Source: Cinnamomum chago
Taxonomy: Eukaryota; Streptophyta; Magnoliopsida; Laurales; Lauraceae
Length of the DNA stretch: 64,000 nucleotides
Assembly (NCBI GenBank): GCA_038049695.1
Contig: CP142456.1
Location: 21,114,501-21,178,500, forward strand
Direction of reading: 5' to 3'
Below, piece after piece: positions 46,956-57,455 of this stretch; position 1 is the first letter of the stretch; every line of letters begins with the position of its first letter. Both the position numbers and the translations under genes were made by a program. Below the pieces are notes generated by a model. It was not told the origin of the DNA, ran no database searches, and saw only the letters and a list, made by a program, of their open reading frames with translations.

Positions 46956-48959
46956 GGTCTTGAACCTCATTGACCAACCTACTCTTTTTTAGTTAAATCA
47001 CTTTGTTGGTCATGATTGCATTTGCATTTTGTTTCTTTTAGTTAGATTTCTTAAAATGCATTGCTTCTTTATGATCATTTGATTTTGGTTTCTTGCACCA
47101 TTCTAAGTTACATGTCATGGTTTTCAAAATCTTTTGATTATAATCTCATCATGTTTGATTTGCTTGTTGCACTCATATGTTTTGCATTGCATTTCTACAT
47201 GATTAATTGATTGTGATGTTAAAAGCTTTCATAGCTAATTTGTCATGATCAATTGGTGTTGAATCATTTGTGTAGATGTCATAGTAAGATTATTTGAACA
47301 AATGATTTGAATCATCTCAAGTTTTTCCATGGATTTCTAAAAGTTATACCTTTATATGGAAAATCATTGTTTTGAAAAATCAACTTGTATGTGTTTTAAT
47401 GAAGTTATATCTTTTCAAATACAATGTTGATAATTGATCTTCAAAATCATCCCTTTATGCTCATTATTGGATTTTGTTTTTCAAAATGATTTGAAGATTG
47501 TTTTGAATGGAAATGCTTTTTAATCTCATTAGTTATATTCATCTAAGCATGTTCCATTATTCTCATTTCCTTTTTCTTTTGGTTTCATTATCTTTAGAAA
47601 TGGAAATGTATGTTGTTTGCATCTCTAGCTTATGTGTTTACATTCTTTTCATATGCAAATGACTATTGGTTCCATGTATGGTTGTGAACTTGTAACATTT
47701 GTAGAAACCATACTAGAACCTAAATCCATCCTCTTTGCTCACTAGTCATATCTTTATGGATGGTTATGATGTTGATTCATGTAGATTCTCTTGGAGTCAT
47801 CCTTATACATGTTTCAACTTCATAGTAGTGTTCTTGATCATATGTACCTATTTGAAATCCATTTCTTGTATTTCATAGTTATATCTCTTGTTTGATGGAT
47901 TTCTTAGTGTTGAATTCATATGATCTAGACACTTTGGAAATTGCATGCATTACAAAGCTTTATCCTTTTGCATTGCAATTTGCCTTGTTCATCACTATGC
48001 TCTTTAGGAATATCATTAAAAGTGATGAATATGCATTTATGATGCTTGATGGTAGTTTATCACATCCTTGCTTTTACTCATGTTATCACATTCAATTGGT
48101 TTCATTTGGTATAACTTTCCATTGATTTCATATCCAATTGATATCTTATCTTGTGTATGTGATAGACCTTGTGTGCATTGGACTAAACTTGATAAGTAAT
48201 ATGATCATTCCATGTCACACACCATTAGCATCATAATGCTCATGTTGCCACCTCTCTTGCTCTTATAGGTTTATCTCATGACCACCATGTTTATGTGTTC
48301 ATAATATTGGTTGGTTATTAGTTGAGGTTGGCTTCATGATTGAATTTCATTTCACTCATTCATGCACTTTAATAAGTCATATTTATTGATTGAATGAAAT
48401 GATTTTCAAAATCTCACATAGCATATGATTTTCATAAGTAATATTGATTGATGCTATGTTTGAGTAAACCCCACATCATGGATAGCTCTAATTTGGATTT
48501 CTCATAATAGTTATACTTTTAAATCCATTTTAGAGTGATTATGTTAATAGTCATATCCTTTAATCTCAATTGATATGTTTGTTTCAATTGATATCCATGA
48601 TTGCTTCTCCCATTAGACCTAGCTCTCTTTTGGTAATTTGATCATATTGTGCTTAATAGTTAAATGAATCTAATCCTTTCCTTGAAGTTGACCCTCACTT
48701 GGTTAAACCATCTACTTCTTGAATCTAATAGTTAAATCTTTGTCAAGAGTTTGACAAAAGAAGAGAATGGATTGAGGGGGAGTGTAAACCTTCATAGGAA
48801 GTATTAGTTTTGATCAAATTCACCCTTGGAATGCTAATGAGCCCTTAGAGATAACTTCCATACATGATAGCCTGTTATGAATTTCATTTTCAATTCCATT
48901 TGTTAACAGGTGCTACTAAAGGTATTCTTCTTGTTTCATGTGTGTAGGTACCTTTGCAA
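46956..48959 (+). other. Internal non-coding region of the Sirevirus-like element
   Basis: Where protease, integrase, RT and RNase H would lie in an autonomous copia element, there are about 2 kb of T-rich sequence with repeated words such as GGTTTCATT, TTGATTG and ATCATTTG and no domain. The frame at 47892-48125 has no similarity to recognised proteins. It may be a remnant diverged beyond recognition or a filler. Confidence 0.7.
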
Positions 48960-49374
48960 TTTAATGTCAAAGGGGGAGAGAGAGTTCAAGTGTGACTCAA
49001 AGATCTCCTACTCTTCAAAGGGGGAGAGAGTTCGAGAGTTCAAGTACTCAAAGATCTCCTATCCATCAAAGGGGGAGAAAGCTTTCAAGTTCTCAAGAGG
49101 AGAAAGAAGCATGGTCAAATGGGGAGAGCAAATAGAAGAAAGAAAGCTTGGAGCTAAAGAAGATGCTTGGCTAAAGAGAGGAAGATGGAAAGAAAGCTTG
49201 AAGAATGATCAAGCTCCAAGCATCAAGAAGATTGAAGAAAAGAGCCCAAGAGCCCAAGCTAAGAGAAGGAGCATCCAAGAAGATTTCAAGACTTGTCCAG
49301 CTTAGGGGGAGCTGAAGACTTGGTGTGAAATCTCAATGATGAGTAAGTTGCCATCAAATTGCAAAGGGGGAGAT
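48960..49374 (+). repeat. Repeated polypurine tracts before the 3' LTR
   Basis: CAAAGGGGGAGA-type tracts occur at about 48968, 49016 and 49067, with looser versions at 49117 (AAATGGGGAGAG) and 49304 (TAGGGGGAG), and the terminal tract GCAAAGGGGGAGAT at 49361-49374 directly before the LTR. GAGGGGGAGTG lies further upstream near 48774. Only the last would normally prime plus-strand synthesis. Multiple tracts are a described Sirevirus trait. The 131-codon frame at 48910-49305 reads through these repeats and is not judged a gene. Confidence 0.85.
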
Positions 49375-51130
49375 TGTTAGGTATTTTGTTTTTGCAATTT
49401 GGTGGATGCATTTACACTTTAGCATCATTTGGATTCACACACTAGCATTGTTTTAGAAAACCTTGAAATCTAGTTTTATACATGCATAGCTTTTAAGATT
49501 TGAAAAAGTCTTTGCTTTATGCATGTTTTGGTTTTAAAGTTGGATGCATTGGTTTTGAAACCCAAACTCTTTTTGAAAACCTATTTCCTTGTGCACTACA
49601 TTTGGAAAATCATGTTAGGTATTTAGGTTTGAGGTTTGCATACTTTCAGCACCTTTAGAATCAGTTTTGTATGCAATTTGATTTGAAAAGAGTTTTTACT
49701 AATCAAGCTTGCCTTTGGTTTTAAATCTTTGAATCTTATTAGGCTTTGTGTATTTCATGTTTTTAAACATCTTAGAATGCCTTAAAACATGTTACCAAGC
49801 TTGGTTTACCAGCCCAAAAATCCCCCCAAAGAGTTGCCCTTAAAAGCCTCATGTTTCTCTCATTTATAAAAATCTGGGCTAACTTTCTGCAGGTATCTCG
49901 GTCGACCGAGACCTGCATCTCGGTCGACCAAGAAAACTGGAAGTCATTTTTTCCAGAACCTGTTCTGTAGCTCCAACGGTCAGAAATCTATCCGTTGTGC
50001 TTTCTCGGTCGACCGAGACCTCTTTGCCGGTCGACCGAGAACTAGCCGTTGGCAACTTTTTGGCTATAAAGTCCATTCTTTTCCAACCTTTTTCAATGCT
50101 TGAAACTTGAACTTTTGAGAGCATTTTGGAGCCAAAGAAAGGGGAAGAAGTTGGAAAAGCTAGAGGGCTATTTGGAAATCAATCTCATGAGTTTTTAAAA
50201 GGTACATCTTCTAAGTTATTTTGATTTCCATTCAAATGAAATTCATGCATGTTCAAATCCTTTGTATTTTCATTTATGCATGATTTCAAGCCCTTAAAGA
50301 GTTGTTTTGCAAACTCAATATCTTTCTTGGTAAATTAGATTAGTTTGCACACACTCTTATCCTAATCACATATGTTCTTAGACTTTAACTTTCACTCAAC
50401 TTGTTTATCTTAATTCTTCAAAGTTGTTTGAATCTTTTATGTGATTAGTTTTCTCTTCAATCATCATTTTATAAACCTTGATTTTAAAATGCATCATGCA
50501 TTCATTTAAAAGCTTCATTGTTAAAATTGATTGAAGAAACTCATACATACACTTTGTGCACACACTTTAGTTTATTTTAGTGTATGTTTGTAATTGGAAT
50601 TTCATTTTCCTATTAGCCTATTTAAGAGGCAAATTCCATTGTGCTTAAATTGTAATCTCTTAGAGTGATCTTTTGTAAAGACACCTTCTTAGAGAAATCC
50701 TCATTTGTAAAGGTTATTGCTTAGCCTTTGAAAAGCAACTTGTAAGGTTATTGCTTAGCCTAAGAAAAGCATATTGTAAGGTTATTGCTAAGCCTATAAA
50801 AGCACATTGAGAGGTTGTTGTTTAGCCTAGAAAAACAATTTTGTAAGGGTTATTGCTTAGCCTAGTAAAAAGCATAATTAGTGGAATCCGGTGGGGTGTT
50901 GGAGACACAAGCCGGTAGTGGATGTAGGCACGTTGGCCGAACCACTATAAATATTGGTGTTGTGGTGCATGCTATGTGGTGATTGATTTTGTATTAGCTT
51001 CCGCATATTGTTTGATAATCATCACTTGTGACTAGTTTAGTTTAAGAAATTAAAATTGGTCAAAATTGGTCATACTTGTAGCTCACCCTATTCACCCCCC
51101 CTCTAGGGTTAGGATCCTCGTGGACTTTCA
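49375..51130 (+). mobile_element. 3' LTR of the Sirevirus-like element
   Basis: 1756 bp, nearly identical to 43515-45303. It ends GTGGACTTTCA and is directly followed by the second CGGTT and the rest of the Tekay-like LTR palindrome. Confidence 0.95.
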
Positions 51131-52609
51131 CGGTTGACCGGCCTGCAAAGCCCGGTTAACCGGCTACACTGCCGGTTAACCAACCGGTTAACCGGTTACA
51201 CGAAACTAGGACAAAACCCAGTTTCTGCAGTCACTCTGTTTTGGCTCCATTTCCACCCAAACTACTTCCAATCTCTTCCAAACTTCGCCCAAACACTTCT
51301 AATCAATTAACAACACAAAAACCATCCATCCCTCACCTTATGGCCCACTGATCTTCCAAATGGGGGGTGAAAACCCCCATCCATCAGTGACCCTTCCATC
51401 CAAACAAACACAACAAAGCTCACATGGTTTCTAAAACATAACAGAGCATATTTCTGAACTAAAACTACTGAATCATGAAATCAAACACATATCCTAAGTT
51501 ATTAGTAAGATGCACTTGCCTCTTGTAGCTTGTGAATTGATTTGTAGAGAGAAGAGAGAAATAACAGGGAAGGTAAACCCAGAAATCAGTCCAGCAAAAA
51601 TGCAGAGGAAGAAGAGGACGACACCACAGCAGCTCCTAAAAAGGGATTCCAGCAGTAGTAGAGTGTAGCAGCAGTAGCAGGAAGAAGTAAGAAGAAGAAT
51701 ACAGCTGCAGCTTCAAGTAGAAATTCCAGCTACAGCAATCAGTCCAGTAGAGACAGGGAAGTGAGGGAAGTGGAGAGGAAGAAGATGAGTAGCTGCTAGT
51801 GGAGTTTCCAGCAGAAATCAGTCCAGCAGAGAAGAAACAGTTGCAGCACAGCCCAGGGGGAAAATTTCAGCAGAGTAACAGTAGGGAAATGGAGAGAAAG
51901 AGATGGTCCAGCAGTTACAGAAGATGGAAGAAGAAGATGATGAACACAGCTGCAGCGATGGTCTTCAAAAATGGAATTTCCTTCAACAGCAGCTGGTTGC
52001 ACTTGCTCGTACGTAAGAGAGGGAAAGAAGAGGAAGGAAGAGAGGAATGGGGAGGGTAGGCAGTTGAGCTGGGGAAGTTATCTTGGGATGGGGGCTGAAG
52101 GTCTTCTTGGGATGGGGGCTGGGATTAGGGTTTAGGGTTTATTGCAAATGTTAAGAGAGGTTTTATATAGGATTAGTGGAGTGATTGAAGACTATAGTAC
52201 CCTTAGGGTTTAGTGGAATGAGGGTTAGGGTTTGGGGGTAGTTGGGTCATTAGGAAAGAAGGTTCTAGAGAGCACCTTTAGCTAACCCAACCTAATTAAC
52301 TTGATTAATTAGACACTACTAACTAAGCCTAAGATTAATTCATGCACCCAACTAATTAAAAACACTAACCTACTAAGTTAACCTAACTAACTTAGGAAAT
52401 CTCACTAGTCAATATAATTAGCCCCAAACTAGCCCAATTAAAACAGTAATTAACCAAGATTAACAAAGATTAGCAATAATTAGTAGTAATTAGCAAAGAT
52501 TAGTGAAGATTAGCGAAGATTAACATAATTAAACAATAATTAAGATTAATTAAGATTAATTAGCCTATAAAATAGCCCTTAGAGGGCCCACCAAGGGTGG
52601 GACCTCACA

Positions 52610-52622
52610 TCATTCCCTCTTA
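52610..52622 (-). other. Polypurine tract of the Tekay-like element
   Basis: On the minus strand TAAGAGGGAATGA directly precedes TGTGAGGTCCC, the start of the 3' LTR. Confidence 0.8.
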
Positions 52623-52755
52623 AAAACATTTGTCCCCAAATGTAAAACAAGAGTAGAACATACCTGGGTAGAAGATGCGGATAGTCCTTCTCCACCTGGT
52701 TGCGTAGCTCCCACGTAGCCTCCTCCGGAGTGTGATGCTCCCACTGAACCTTCAC

Positions 52756-55700
52756 CTAATGAATGGTTCGGGTTCGGAGCACCTGCTCCTTGGTGTCGAT
52801 AATCGCGACTGGCCTGGCGACGTACGAAGCATCTGGCTGGATGTTGAGTGGCTCGTGATAAAGAATGTGGGTCGGGTCCTCCACATACTTCTTCAGCATG
52901 GAGACGTGGAACACGTCATGCACTCCTGAAAGCTCTGGCGGTAGCTGAAGCTTGTAGGCGACGTCTCCAACTCTCGATCTGATCTCGAAGGGTCCAACAT
53001 ATCTCCGCGCTAGCTTACCCTTCTCACCAAACCTCAGGGTACCTCTAGCCGGAGAAACCTTCAGGAAAACTCTGTCTCCCTTCTCGAACTCGAGCGGTCT
53101 GCGCCGGTTGTCTGCATAGCTCTTCTGTCTGCTGCGGCTGACCTTCAGGTTCTCAACTATCTGCCGAACCTTCTCGCTGGTGTCGCTGACAATGGATGGA
53201 CCATGGAAGCTCCTGACACCAACTTCTTCCCAGCAAACTGGGGTCTTGCATCTCCTCCCGTACAAAGCCTCGTACGGTGCCATCTTGATGCTCGCATGGA
53301 AGCTGTTGTTGTAGGCGAACTCGCAAAGTGGCAAGGAATCCTCCCAGTTCTCCTTGAAATCCAAGACACAGGCTCTCAACATGTCCTCTAGTGTCTGGTT
53401 GGTGCGCTCTGTCTGCCCGTCTGTCTGAGGATGATAGGCTGTGCTGAAGCTCAACTTGGTGCCCAAGGCCTGCTGAAGACTCTCCCAGAAGTGAGAAGTG
53501 AATCTCGGGTCTCTGTCTGAAACAATCGAAGCTGGAACTCCGTGCAACGAGACAATCCTGTCGACGTACAACTTAGCAAGGACGTCGAGTCCTGCTCCCA
53601 TCGACACTGGCAAGAAGTGGGCTGACTTAGTCAGCCGATCTACAATCACCCAAATGCCGTCGTGGCGTCTCCTGGTGGCTGGGAGTCCTGCGATGAAGTC
53701 CATGGTGATATGCTCCCATTTCCACTGAGGTATCTCGAGCTGATGAAGTAGTCCTGGTGGCTTCTGGTGTTCGACCTTGATCTGCTGGCACGTCAAACAC
53801 CTGGAGACATAACGAGCTATCTCCTTCTTCATGTTGTTCCACCAGTAGTAGCTCCTCAGGTTCTGGTACATCTTGGTGCTGCCGGGGTGAATCGAGTATC
53901 TGCTGTGGTGTGCATCTGCAAGAATCTCGTTCTTCAGCTCCTGGATGTCTGGCACGCACAATCTGTCCTGGTAGTAGAGCACTCCTCCAATCAGTCTGAA
54001 CTCTGGCCTCTGGTCAATCTGCTCGATCACTCTGACAAGCTTCGGATCGTTGCGTTGACTGTCCTTGACCTTGCCCAGCAACTCTGGTTCCCACGCTGAC
54101 ATGGTGGCAAGCAAAACTCTCTCGCTGAGTGGCTGAAACTGGACGTCTAAACTGCTGAAGACGTCGGTCCACACACCCTCTGCTGCAAGGAAACTGACGA
54201 GGGCGGTCTTCCTGCTCAAAGCGTCTGCTACGACGTTCGCCTTACCAGGATGGTATTTGATGGGGAAGTCGTAGTCCTTGATGTACTCCATCCACCTCCT
54301 CTGCCGGTTGTTGAGGTCGCTCTGCGTGAACAGGTACTGCAAACTGCGGTGATCTGAGTGCACCTCGAACTTCTCGCCGTAGAGATAGTGCCGCCACAAC
54401 TTCAAGGCAAAAACGACTGCTGCAAGCTCCAAGTCGTGAGTGGCGTACTTCTTCTCGTGCTCCTTCAGCTGGCGCGATCCATAGGCAATAACCTTGCCCT
54501 CCTGCATCAGAACACATCCAAGACCGGTCCCTGAAGCGTCGGTGAAGACTACGAATCCACCACTGCCGGAAGGTAAAGACAAGATCGGTGCCGTCGTCAA
54601 TCTCTCCTTCAGCTCTTGAAAGCTGTTCTCGCAAGCATCGGACCAAACGAACGGCACATCCTTCCGTGTCAGCTTGGTCAACGGTGCTGAGATCGTGGAG
54701 AAACTCTTGACGAATCTGCGGTAGTAGCCTGCTAATCCGAGGAAGCTCCTGATCTCTGTGGCATTCTTCGGTCTGGCCCAGTTTGTCACTGCCTCTATCT
54801 TCGCCGGGTCCACTGCTAGCCCATCCTTGGAGATGATGTGTCCAAGGAAGACTACCTGCTCCAACCAAAACTCGCACTTGCTGAGCTTCGCGTACAACTG
54901 GTTGTCGCGCAACAACTGGAGAGACGTCCTCAAATGCTGCTCATGCTCCTCTCTGGTCCTTGAGTAGACCAACACGTCGTCGATGAAGACCACCGTGAAG
55001 CTATCGAGGTACGGTGCGAAGATCTTGTTCATCAAAGACATGAACACTGCTGGTGCATTCGTCAACCCGGACGGCATCACGAGAAACTCATAATGGCCAT
55101 AGCGGGATCGGAACGCTGTCTTCTGCACATCCTGATCTCTGACTCGCAGTTGATGGTATCCCGATCTCAAGTCTATCTTCGAAAAGAACTGCGCACCCTG
55201 AAGCTGGTCGAAAAGCTCGTCGATCCGGGGAAGAGGATACTTATTCTTTACTGTTGCCTGGTTCAACTGCCGGTAGTCGATGCACATCCTCATCGATCCA
55301 TCCTTCTTCTTCACGAAGAGAACTGGTGCGCCCCATGGCGATACGCTCGGCCTGATGAAGCCTTTCTCTAGTAATTCCTCCAACTGAGTCTTCAACTCTC
55401 GCAGCTCTGCTGGAGCCATGCGATAGGGAGCTCTCGAAATCGGTGTCGTGCCTGGTGCAAGCTCGATGGTGAAGTCGATCTCTCGAATAGGCGGCAATCC
55501 CGGGATCTCGTCGGGAAATACATCTGGAAACTCGCAAACAACTGGAATCTTCTCGACTCTCTTAGACTCCTTGTCCTCTGAGACAAAAGCGATGTAGCCC
55601 TCGCAACCTGATCTCATCAGTCTCTCGGCCTTCAGTGCCGAAATCATCCGAGTGCTAGGTGATCTCCTCTCACCCACAAACTCGATCGTGTCGTCTGAAC

Positions 55701-57288
55701 CTTCGATGGAGAATCTGACTGTCTTCTTGAAGCAATCCATCACTACTCGATATCTAGCCAACCAATCCATCCCCAAAATGACGTCGAAGTCATGCATGGG
55801 TAGCACGATCAGATCTGCAAGCAAAATGCACTCCCCGATCTGCACTCGGCATCTGGGGTGGTAAGTCTGACACACCACACTCCTACCCATCGGAGTGGAC
55901 ACAACTAAGGTGCAGGGCATAGCCTCACCTACTCCACCAAAGACTAAAGTAAAGGCAGACGACACAAACGAATGTGTCGCCCCTGGATCTAACAATACTC
56001 TAGCAGGGTGATCACAAATAGAAAGGGTACCTTCGACGACGTCGCCTGCAGCCTCTGCATCCTCATGAGTGAGTGCAAAAGCTCGACCCACAGCCTGGGG
56101 TCTCTGCTGATGATGCTGCTGGCCCTGGTGCCTCTGGTGACGTCCACGGTGAAAGGGCTGCCCTCTAGGCTGCTGAGGTCCCCGTGCCTGCTGCTGATGA
56201 GCACGGTACTGCTGCTGCTGAGGTGGAAGTGCAGCCTGACGTGCGGGCTGAGCCGCTGGAGCTGGGGCTGGAGCTGCCGGAGGTGCGGGAAGTCGAAGCA
56301 TCTGAGGCTGACCTCCACGGAGCGGGCAATACCTGGAGATATGCCCTGGCTCTCCACAGTCGTAGCACACTCGGGGTCCATGCTGCGGCTGCTGCTGCTG
56401 ACGATGCTGATGCGGAGGCTGAAACTGCCCGGCCGGCCTCTGCCTCTGAAATGGCTGCAGTTGTCGTAGAGGCATGGGCTGCTGCTTGATCGGAGTGATC
56501 CGGAGTCGCTTCTGCTGGCGAATGGACTCTAGCCGCTGGAGATGCTCCTCTGCCCAGAAAGCTCTCCTCAAAGCCTCCTCGTAGGTAGGCAGCTCAATGC
56601 AGGTCATGGCGATCTGAATCTCCTCGCTGAGACCGTCGACAAACCGCCGAACCCTCTCGGCCTCTGAAGTGAGCAGCGCCTCTGCAAACCGGGACAGCTG
56701 GGTGAAGCGAACCTCGTACTGCGAGACTGTCATGCCACCCTGAACGAGAGTCTGGAATTCCCGGAGCTTACGCTCTCTGACATGGGTGGGGATGAACTTC
56801 CGGAGGAAGTCAGTCTTGAAGGCGGTCCATGCTACCTCGTCCCCAATCTCCTCATAGGGCCTCTGCATGGTCCTCCACCAATCCTCTGCCACGCCGCGGA
56901 ACATGTAAGCCGCTAACTGCACTCTCTGGCGCCCCGAGCACTCGAAGACTCGGAAGATCTTCTCCATCCGGACGATCCAGTCGTCCGCCACCATAGGGTC
57001 GTCTGCTCCCGTGAACTCAGGCGGTCCCCTTTTGAGGAACCTCTCAAAGATAAGGTTCGGGTCTGCCCCCCGAACCGGCACATCCTCGGGGGCTGGCGGA
57101 GCCACCTTATCAATAACATCCAGGACCTGCGCCTGAAACTGCGCAAAATCCTCTGTCTGCCTCTGGTGAGCTGCGGTCTGGGCCTCCTGAGAAGCAAGGA
57201 AGGCCTGGAGAAATCTCTCGAAACGACGCTCATGGGCGGACAGCTCGTCGATAGCTATCGTCTCTCGTGGTGCACCGCCTCCAGACAT
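52756..57288 (-). CDS. Gag-pol polyprotein of the Tekay-like element (1510 aa)
   Basis: One frame encodes the whole retrotransposon machinery. Gag (about 60-240) is followed by a zinc knuckle (Cys308, Cys311, His316, Cys321) and a Q/P-rich linker. Protease has [10 protein letters not shown] (Asp434). RT contains [23 protein letters not shown] (Ser740) and catalytic FIDD (Asp770, Asp771). RNase H has FTDASG (Asp917) and VHSDHR (Asp979). Integrase has an HHCC region (about 1125-1170) and the triad Asp1217, Asp1258, Glu1294, with exact D-D(35)E spacing. The start ATG at 57286-57288 is about 145 bp from the primer site. The frame ends at TAG 52756-52758, in the middle of a chromodomain-like tail that continues in frame beyond the stop. 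Most family members have Phe where Ser740 stands. Despite these two changes it is otherwise complete. Confidence 0.93.
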   Translation of the reverse strand: MSGGGAPRETIAIDELSAHERRFERFLQAFLASQEAQTAAHQRQTEDFAQFQAQVLDVIDKVAPPAPEDVPVRGADPNLIFERFLKRGPPEFTGADDPMVADDWIVRMEKIFRVFECSGRQRVQLAAYMFRGVAEDWWRTMQRPYEEIGDEVAWTAFKTDFLRKFIPTHVRERKLREFQTLVQGGMTVSQYEVRFTQLSRFAEALLTSEAERVRRFVDGLSEEIQIAMTCIELPTYEEALRRAFWAEEHLQRLESIRQQKRLRITPIKQQPMPLRQLQPFQRQRPAGQFQPPHQHRQQQQPQHGPRVCYDCGEPGHISRYCPLRGGQPQMLRLPAPPAAPAPAPAAQPARQAALPPQQQQYRAHQQQARGPQQPRGQPFHRGRHQRHQGQQHHQQRPQAVGRAFALTHEDAEAAGDVVEGTLSICDHPARVLLDPGATHSFVSSAFTLVFGGVGEAMPCTLVVSTPMGRSVVCQTYHPRCRVQIGECILLADLIVLPMHDFDVILGMDWLARYRVVMDCFKKTVRFSIEGSDDTIEFVGERRSPSTRMISALKAERLMRSGCEGYIAFVSEDKESKRVEKIPVVCEFPDVFPDEIPGLPPIREIDFTIELAPGTTPISRAPYRMAPAELRELKTQLEELLEKGFIRPSVSPWGAPVLFVKKKDGSMRMCIDYRQLNQATVKNKYPLPRIDELFDQLQGAQFFSKIDLRSGYHQLRVRDQDVQKTAFRSRYGHYEFLVMPSGLTNAPAVFMSLMNKIFAPYLDSFTVVFIDDVLVYSRTREEHEQHLRTSLQLLRDNQLYAKLSKCEFWLEQVVFLGHIISKDGLAVDPAKIEAVTNWARPKNATEIRSFLGLAGYYRRFVKSFSTISAPLTKLTRKDVPFVWSDACENSFQELKERLTTAPILSLPSGSGGFVVFTDASGTGLGCVLMQEGKVIAYGSRQLKEHEKKYATHDLELAAVVFALKLWRHYLYGEKFEVHSDHRSLQYLFTQSDLNNRQRRWMEYIKDYDFPIKYHPGKANVVADALSRKTALVSFLAAEGVWTDVFSSLDVQFQPLSERVLLATMSAWEPELLGKVKDSQRNDPKLVRVIEQIDQRPEFRLIGGVLYYQDRLCVPDIQELKNEILADAHHSRYSIHPGSTKMYQNLRSYYWWNNMKKEIARYVSRCLTCQQIKVEHQKPPGLLHQLEIPQWKWEHITMDFIAGLPATRRRHDGIWVIVDRLTKSAHFLPVSMGAGLDVLAKLYVDRIVSLHGVPASIVSDRDPRFTSHFWESLQQALGTKLSFSTAYHPQTDGQTERTNQTLEDMLRACVLDFKENWEDSLPLCEFAYNNSFHASIKMAPYEALYGRRCKTPVCWEEVGVRSFHGPSIVSDTSEKVRQIVENLKVSRSRQKSYADNRRRPLEFEKGDRVFLKVSPARGTLRFGEKGKLARRYVGPFEIRSRVGDVAYKLQLPPELSGVHDVFHVSMLKKYVEDPTHILYHEPLNIQPDASYVARPVAIIDTKEQVLRTRTIH

Positions 57289-57430
57289 CTGTCATGAAGA
57301 AGAACTTGTGTCAGTTAAGTCAAGACCTAAGACTACACTGATTCTACCCAATCCATCGTCCTTACACGTATCCCATTGCTCGAATCCTCACTACGTCCTA
57401 TGGTTTCTAGTGTGTTTTATTTCCTAGAGA

Positions 57431-57450
57431 CCAACCTGGCTCTGATACCA
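57431..57450 (-). other. Primer binding site of the Tekay-like element
   Basis: On the minus strand TGGTATCAGAGCCAGGTT lies five bases after the 5' LTR end; it is complementary to the 3' end of initiator tRNA-Met over about 18 bases. Confidence 0.9.
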
Positions 57451-57455
57451 TAAAA

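Larger units (their letters stand above)
43515..51130 (+). mobile_element. Non-autonomous Sirevirus-like Ty1/copia element, TSD CGGTT
   Basis: LTRs of 1789 and 1756 bp flank a 4.07 kb internal region, and CGGTT duplications lie at 43510-43514 and 51131-51135. The LTRs start TGTTAGGTATTTTG and end GGACTTTCA. A primer site TGGTATCAGAG, a 511-codon Gag-type frame, a series of AAAGGGGGAG purine tracts and a final tract before the 3' LTR are present. No protease, integrase, RT or RNase H is present, so the element must depend on an autonomous relative. LTR palindromes upstream of the TATA box, repeated polypurine tracts and a coiled-coil Gag point to Sireviruses. It is nested in the left LTR of the Tekay-like element; the empty site is preserved in the right LTR. 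Confidence 0.92.
41296..52609 (-). mobile_element. 3' LTR of the Tekay-like element, interrupted
   Basis: The LTR is continuous at 41296-43514 and 51136-52609, about 3.69 kb without the nested 7616 bp element and one copy of its 5 bp duplication. The TATA box on the minus strand is at about 52162-52169 (TATATAAA). Versus the right LTR it lacks about 28 bp near 41810 (present at 57970-57998). The frames at 41494-41772, 42234-42434, 42834-43067, 43267-43596 and 51799-52059 are LTR sequence and, apart from 43267-43596, recur nearly unchanged in the other LTR; 43267-43596 runs into the nested element. They are not genes. Confidence 0.93.

Noticed and set aside
48910-49305. 131-codon frame in the Sirevirus-like element as a second protein
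   Set aside because: It translates the repeated polypurine tracts (SKGER, SKISYPSKGE) and has no recognised domain; no other evidence for a gene.
51799-52059. 86-codon frame, identical at 60365-60625
   Set aside because: Identity between two distant places first looked like a conserved small gene, but both lie in the two LTRs of one young element, where identity is expected.
52120-52140. TTAGGGTTTAGGGTTT, plant telomere-like repeat (also near 60695)
   Set aside because: Only two units, located in LTR sequence and repeated because the LTR is duplicated; not an interstitial telomere array.
52756-57288. Endogenous pararetrovirus as the source of the long polyprotein
   Set aside because: An integrase with a D-D(35)E triad, flanking LTRs, TSD, primer site and polypurine tract, and no movement protein identify an LTR retrotransposon.
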